Source: Spirochaetaceae bacterium
GTDB taxonomy: Bacteria; Spirochaetota; Spirochaetia; Treponematales; Breznakiellaceae
Assembly: GCA_031284645.1 (NCBI GenBank)
Contig: JAITXS010000182.1
Location: forward strand, 1 to 8,794
DNA length: 8,794 nt
Direction: 5' to 3'
The notes under the pieces were generated by a model. It saw nothing but the letters and a program-made list of their open reading frames with translations, did no database searches and was not told where the DNA came from. Numbering within the stretch: the stretch's first letter is position 1; each line of letters begins with the position of its first letter. A program made the position numbers and the translations under genes. Below, in pieces: positions 5,905 to 8,794 of this stretch.

Positions 5905-8595
5905 ATGTTTTCAAGGAATACGCTAATAACTATGTATCACAAAAAAAAGATGCCCCATGTCGTTAAAAACAATCAAAAAGAGAGAGCCAACTATCAACTT
6001 AATTTCGAGCCCCGTTTTTATCTGTATCTTGAAATAGCTCTACTCGGATTTCTTGCCGTTATTTTTTCTCTTTCAATTTCGGCATCGCTTTTCGGTATGC
6101 CGAATATACACAGCCCGCTTGGTGATTTCTTTGCGAATTCGTATGGAATACTTTCTTTTATCATTCCGGCATACTTTGTGTGCGCCGCGCTTATTTTATT
6201 CGATAAAACATTCCGTCCGCGCTGGATTTTTCTTTTAAACAGCATCATATTCCCGTTTTTGACCTTGGCGATAAGTTTTTCCTTTATGCGTGATTTTGAT
6301 TTTTACGCACAGGAAATAGCAGTTTTTGAGACGATTGGACGACAGGGCCTTAGTCTTATTACTGTCGCAATTACCATGCTTGAGTGTTTTGTCATTATAT
6401 CGCTTGCATCCCTGTTTTTTCCCGCTTCAAGCACGAGAAAAGTCCACGGGACAAAAACATCGTATACCCCAAGCACCAATCAAAACAATGAAGTAAAAAT
6501 ACTACGTATCCCGTTTTATACAAAAGAGAACAGCATCCCACCGCAGGAAAAACAGGAAATAATTACCGGACATCCCGCCGCCGCCGTGTTTCAGGAACCC
6601 TCTCTGGAAGATATAAACAAGGAATTCTCCGTGGTTTTTGATGAACTTACCGATAAATTGTCCTCGTTAAGCGATGATTTGGGACTTATTGATTTTAAAT
6701 TCGATAAACTTGATGAAAACATAAAAACATTGAATTCCGAACTGGGAGGCGCGTTAAATCAGACAGGCGAAAGGGCGACATTGGAGTTAATAGAAGATAT
6801 AGAAGACGCCGAACTTATCGAAACTATTGATGCTCATTTACGCAAGGGTGAGCAAAGAGTGCTTGAAGCCGGGGATCAGCCTTTTTATCCGCTTTCAGAA
6901 AACATTGATCCGCTTGCCGACGATGAGAGCATAGAGAACTCGGTGTACGACAGCGATGAAACAGTTGAGGGATTTGATATTGACGAGGATGAATTCACGG
7001 CCTCAGGGGGGAATGGGTTTCCCGTATTTAAGGCAGCAGGGGAAAGGCAGGTTTCATCGGAACTTGAGACTATTATAGAAAAAGCGGAAGCAGCCGCAGC
7101 GATAAAGACCGAGGAAATATTAAAGTCTCATGACAATCCGGATAGTAAAAAAAAAGCTGCCCCTTTAAAAGTTCCTAAAAAGTATAGTATTCCTCTTGAC
7201 GGTATTCTTAAAGAATATGCCGACAACCAGTATTGGATCATTGACGACACGACACGCAAGGCGGCGCGGATATTAACGGAAACCCTCAATGAATTTAATA
7301 TTAAGGCCGATGTCACCGGTATCCGCAAGGGCCCGGTAATTACCAGTTTTGAAATTTTACCCTCGCCAGGTGTTAAACTCTCAAAAATTGTCAATTTACA
7401 GGATAATATCGCGCTTCGTCTTGCGGCAGCATCGGTTCGTATTGTAGCGCCGATTCCCGGTAAACACGCAGTGGGCATTGAAATCCCCAATAAAAACCGG
7501 AACATTGTTTCTTTCCGTGAAATTATCGAGGGAGAATTAAATAAAAAAGACGGCAGAAAAGCGGAGATTCCTGTGGTACTGGGGAAAAACATCACCGGAG
7601 AAGCGGTGACCGTTGATCTTGCCACCATGCCGCATCTTTTGATCGCCGGATCAACGGGCTCGGGGAAATCTGTCTGTGTAAACACGCTTATCCTGTCAAT
7701 ACTCTATCAGTGTACACCGGCGCAGTGCAAATTAATTTTGATTGACCCGAAAATCGTTGAGCTCAAATTATACAATGACATTGCACATCTTTTAACGCCG
7801 GTTATAACCGAGCCAAAACGCGCGTTTCAGGCATTGCAGTACTGTATTTTCGAAATGGAGCGCCGCTATAGCTGCCTTGACAGTATAGGAGCACGCGATA
7901 TAAAAACATATAACAGGCGTATAAAAGAGAGGAATATTGCCGCCGAGTATATGCCCTATATTGTTGTTGTTATTGACGAGTTTGCCGATTTAATGGCAAC
8001 AACAGGAAAAGAACTGGAGTCAACTGTTGCCCGTCTTGCCGCAATGAGCCGCGCTGTGGGGATACATCTGGTGCTTGCGACTCAACGTCCTTCAATTGAT
8101 GTTATTACCGGTTTGATAAAATCAAACATACCAAGCAGAATCGCGTTTATGGTCGCCAGTATGATGGATAGCCGTATTATCATAGATACAACAGGCGCGG
8201 AAAAACTCTTGGGCAGAGGGGATATGCTTTACTCCGGCGTAACCGAGCCTTTTCCGATTAGATTGCAGGGGGCGTTTGTTTCTGAAGACGAGGTAGAGCG
8301 CGTTGTTGAATATGTAAAGAATTTCGGTGAGCCTGAATACATTGATGAAGAAATCTTTTTTGACGAAGAAGATGACGAAGTCGGACCGCTTGCATTTGAG
8401 GATGGAGACGACCCGCTGTATGAAAAAGCTATGGGCATTGTCATTCAACAGGGCAAGGCAAGCGCCAGTTATATACAAAGGCGCCTCAAGATAGGTTACA
8501 ACCGGGCCGCACGTCTTATTGAGGAAATGGAAAGGCGCGGTGTTGTTGGCCCCTCACAAGGTTCCCGTCCGAGGGATCTCCTACGGGCGGTTTAG
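5905..8595 (+). CDS. ftsK: DNA translocase FtsK/SpoIIIE
   Basis: Inner-membrane, hexameric ATP-driven DNA pump that clears and aligns chromosome termini at the division septum. Four hydrophobic segments lie at about 38-64, 79-99, 107-128 and 149-172. An acidic, low-complexity linker (~173-420) includes a possible coiled region near 247-285. The alpha domain follows from ~428. The RecA-like motor has Walker A GSTGSGKS (582-589, K588), Walker B VVVIDE (D691/E692) and ATQRPSIDV (725-733). The C-terminal ~62 residues (835-896) form the gamma winged helix (IQRRLKIGYNRAARL, EEMERRGVV) that reads polar guide sequences. Length (896 aa) is ordinary. The start is uncertain: ATG 5905 is the longest, while ATG 5932 has AAGGA (5913-5917) 14 nt upstream. 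The gene follows metG by 55 bp on the same strand, without a clear terminator between them. Confidence 0.95.
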   Translation: MFSRNTLITMYHKKKMPHVVKNNQKERANYQLNFEPRFYLYLEIALLGFLAVIFSLSISASLFGMPNIHSPLGDFFANSYGILSFIIPAYFVCAALILFDKTFRPRWIFLLNSIIFPFLTLAISFSFMRDFDFYAQEIAVFETIGRQGLSLITVAITMLECFVIISLASLFFPASSTRKVHGTKTSYTPSTNQNNEVKILRIPFYTKENSIPPQEKQEIITGHPAAAVFQEPSLEDINKEFSVVFDELTDKLSSLSDDLGLIDFKFDKLDENIKTLNSELGGALNQTGERATLELIEDIEDAELIETIDAHLRKGEQRVLEAGDQPFYPLSENIDPLADDESIENSVYDSDETVEGFDIDEDEFTASGGNGFPVFKAAGERQVSSELETIIEKAEAAAAIKTEEILKSHDNPDSKKKAAPLKVPKKYSIPLDGILKEYADNQYWIIDDTTRKAARILTETLNEFNIKADVTGIRKGPVITSFEILPSPGVKLSKIVNLQDNIALRLAAASVRIVAPIPGKHAVGIEIPNKNRNIVSFREIIEGELNKKDGRKAEIPVVLGKNITGEAVTVDLATMPHLLIAGSTGSGKSVCVNTLILSILYQCTPAQCKLILIDPKIVELKLYNDIAHLLTPVITEPKRAFQALQYCIFEMERRYSCLDSIGARDIKTYNRRIKERNIAAEYMPYIVVVIDEFADLMATTGKELESTVARLAAMSRAVGIHLVLATQRPSIDVITGLIKSNIPSRIAFMVASMMDSRIIIDTTGAEKLLGRGDMLYSGVTEPFPIRLQGAFVSEDEVERVVEYVKNFGEPEYIDEEIFFDEEDDEVGPLAFEDGDDPLYEKAMGIVIQQGKASASYIQRRLKIGYNRAARLIEEMERRGVVGPSQGSRPRDLLRAV

Positions 8596-8642
8596 AGGGT
8601 AGTTGGGGTTAAGAAGGGTAAATGGGGGTTGAGAGGGTGGGG
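8596..8642 (+). repeat. G-run imperfect tandem repeat with G-quadruplex potential
   Basis: Starting directly after the ftsK stop are six G runs: 8597-8599, 8605-8608, 8616-8618, 8624-8628, 8635-8637 and 8639-8642. They are separated by loops of 5, 7, 5, 6 and 1 nt, which satisfies the common G3+N1-7 quadruplex rule. The tract is also an imperfect tandem repeat: a 19-bp unit (8596-8614), a 20-bp unit (8615-8634) and a partial third (8635-8642). The G-rich strand is the ftsK sense strand, so the RNA 3' end could also fold. Confidence 0.6.
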
Positions 8643-8659
8643 ATGCTTCCCGCAACCCC
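8625..8659. terminator. Candidate hairpin in the convergent ftsK/GerMN gap
   Basis: GGGGTTG (8625-8631) pairs perfectly with CAACCCC (8653-8659), and an inner GGGA/TCCC (8640-8643 and 8648-8651) closes a 4-nt loop. It sits between two convergent genes, where a terminator is expected. No T tract follows on either strand, so it is not a textbook intrinsic terminator. It also competes with the overlapping G-quadruplex tract. Confidence 0.3.
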
Positions 8660-8660
8660 T
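8639..8660. repeat. Possible diverged partial copy of the metG palindromic element
   Basis: This segment aligns with 4736-4759 of the metG element: GGGGA, TGC, then CCCGCAAC and a C run occur in the same order. I count two substitutions and two one-base gaps over about 24 columns. The longest exact block is CCCGCAAC (8 bases). Low complexity raises the chance of coincidence, but order and spacing agree. It overlaps the stop codon of the minus-strand gene. Confidence 0.35.
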
Positions 8661-8794
8661 AAAGGCTATTGCGGCTAAGAGGCCGGTCAATGCGTATAGC
8701 TTCACCCAAGAAATCAATTTTTCTGCCTTCGATTAAAATCTGCACATCATGTACACTGGAAAATTCCGTTGCAGTCCACACGATCTGCCGTAAT
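8659..8794 (-). CDS. C-terminal fragment of probable GerMN-domain protein (runs off right edge)
   Basis: Read on the minus strand from base 8793, an open frame gives 44 residues beginning LRQIVWTATEF, then VHDVQILIEGRKIDFLG and IRIDRPLSRNSL, ending at TAG (8661-8659). The pattern of a helix, a strand carrying V-x-I-L-I-x-G and a terminal RPL resembles the end of GerMN domains, which occur in spore germination proteins and in envelope proteins of spirochaetes and other bacteria. The N-terminus, including any lipoprotein signal, lies outside the window. It converges on ftsK with 63 bp between stops. Coding status is fairly convincing, since the frame gives a domain-like sequence. The family call rests on a short tail and is less sure. 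Confidence 0.62.
   Translation of the reverse strand, partial: LRQIVWTATEFSSVHDVQILIEGRKIDFLGEAIRIDRPLSRNSL

Noticed and set aside
5898..5929. Possible ftsK promoter (TTGGAC with TAATAA)
   Set aside because: Poor consensus match and a 20-nt spacer. Cotranscription with metG is as likely.
7128..7685. 185-codon minus-strand open frame inside ftsK
   Set aside because: It is antisense to the highly conserved FtsK alpha domain and Walker A region. Its composition is a by-product of ftsK codons.

Overview
The window looks like spirochaete chromosome, most likely Treponema or a close relative, at moderate confidence. The main reasons are a methionyl-tRNA synthetase whose core and C-terminal tail resemble the eukaryotic type, as known from spirochaetes, and a convergent gene tail resembling GerMN-domain proteins. 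The content is mostly housekeeping. I see no tRNA or rRNA gene, insertion sequence, CRISPR array, prophage or obvious defence system.

Layout: (1) 1-1530, + strand: the C-terminal ~395 residues of a citrate synthase, cut by the left edge, then an acylphosphatase. A possible 20-codon mini-ORF bridges them with an ATGA stop/start overlap at each end. (2) 1588-2544, +: thioredoxin reductase (trxB). (3) 2562-3272, -: an RluA-family 23S rRNA/tRNA pseudouridine synthase without an S4 domain, tail-to-tail with trxB at 17 bp. (4) 3273-3416: a divergent promoter region with an inverted repeat and a good metG promoter placed so close to the ATG that the mRNA is probably leaderless. (5) 3417-5849, +: metG with an EMAPII-like C-terminal tRNA-binding region. 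It is interrupted in frame by an 84-bp block of alternating poly-G/poly-C hairpins. (6) 5905-8595, +: the DNA translocase FtsK. (7) 8596-8658: a G-run tandem repeat with G-quadruplex potential and a hairpin. (8) 8659-8794, -: the last 44 codons of a probable GerMN-domain protein running off the right edge.

The genes do not form one pathway. They cover central carbon metabolism, acyl-phosphate hydrolysis, thiol redox, RNA modification, tRNA charging and chromosome segregation. The most unusual material is not a gene. It is a GC-rich palindromic element inserted in frame in metG, comparable in concept to Rickettsia palindromic elements. A diverged partial copy appears to lie in the ftsK/GerMN convergent gap. 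The element, the probable leaderless metG and the double-ATGA mini-ORF are the items most worth checking.
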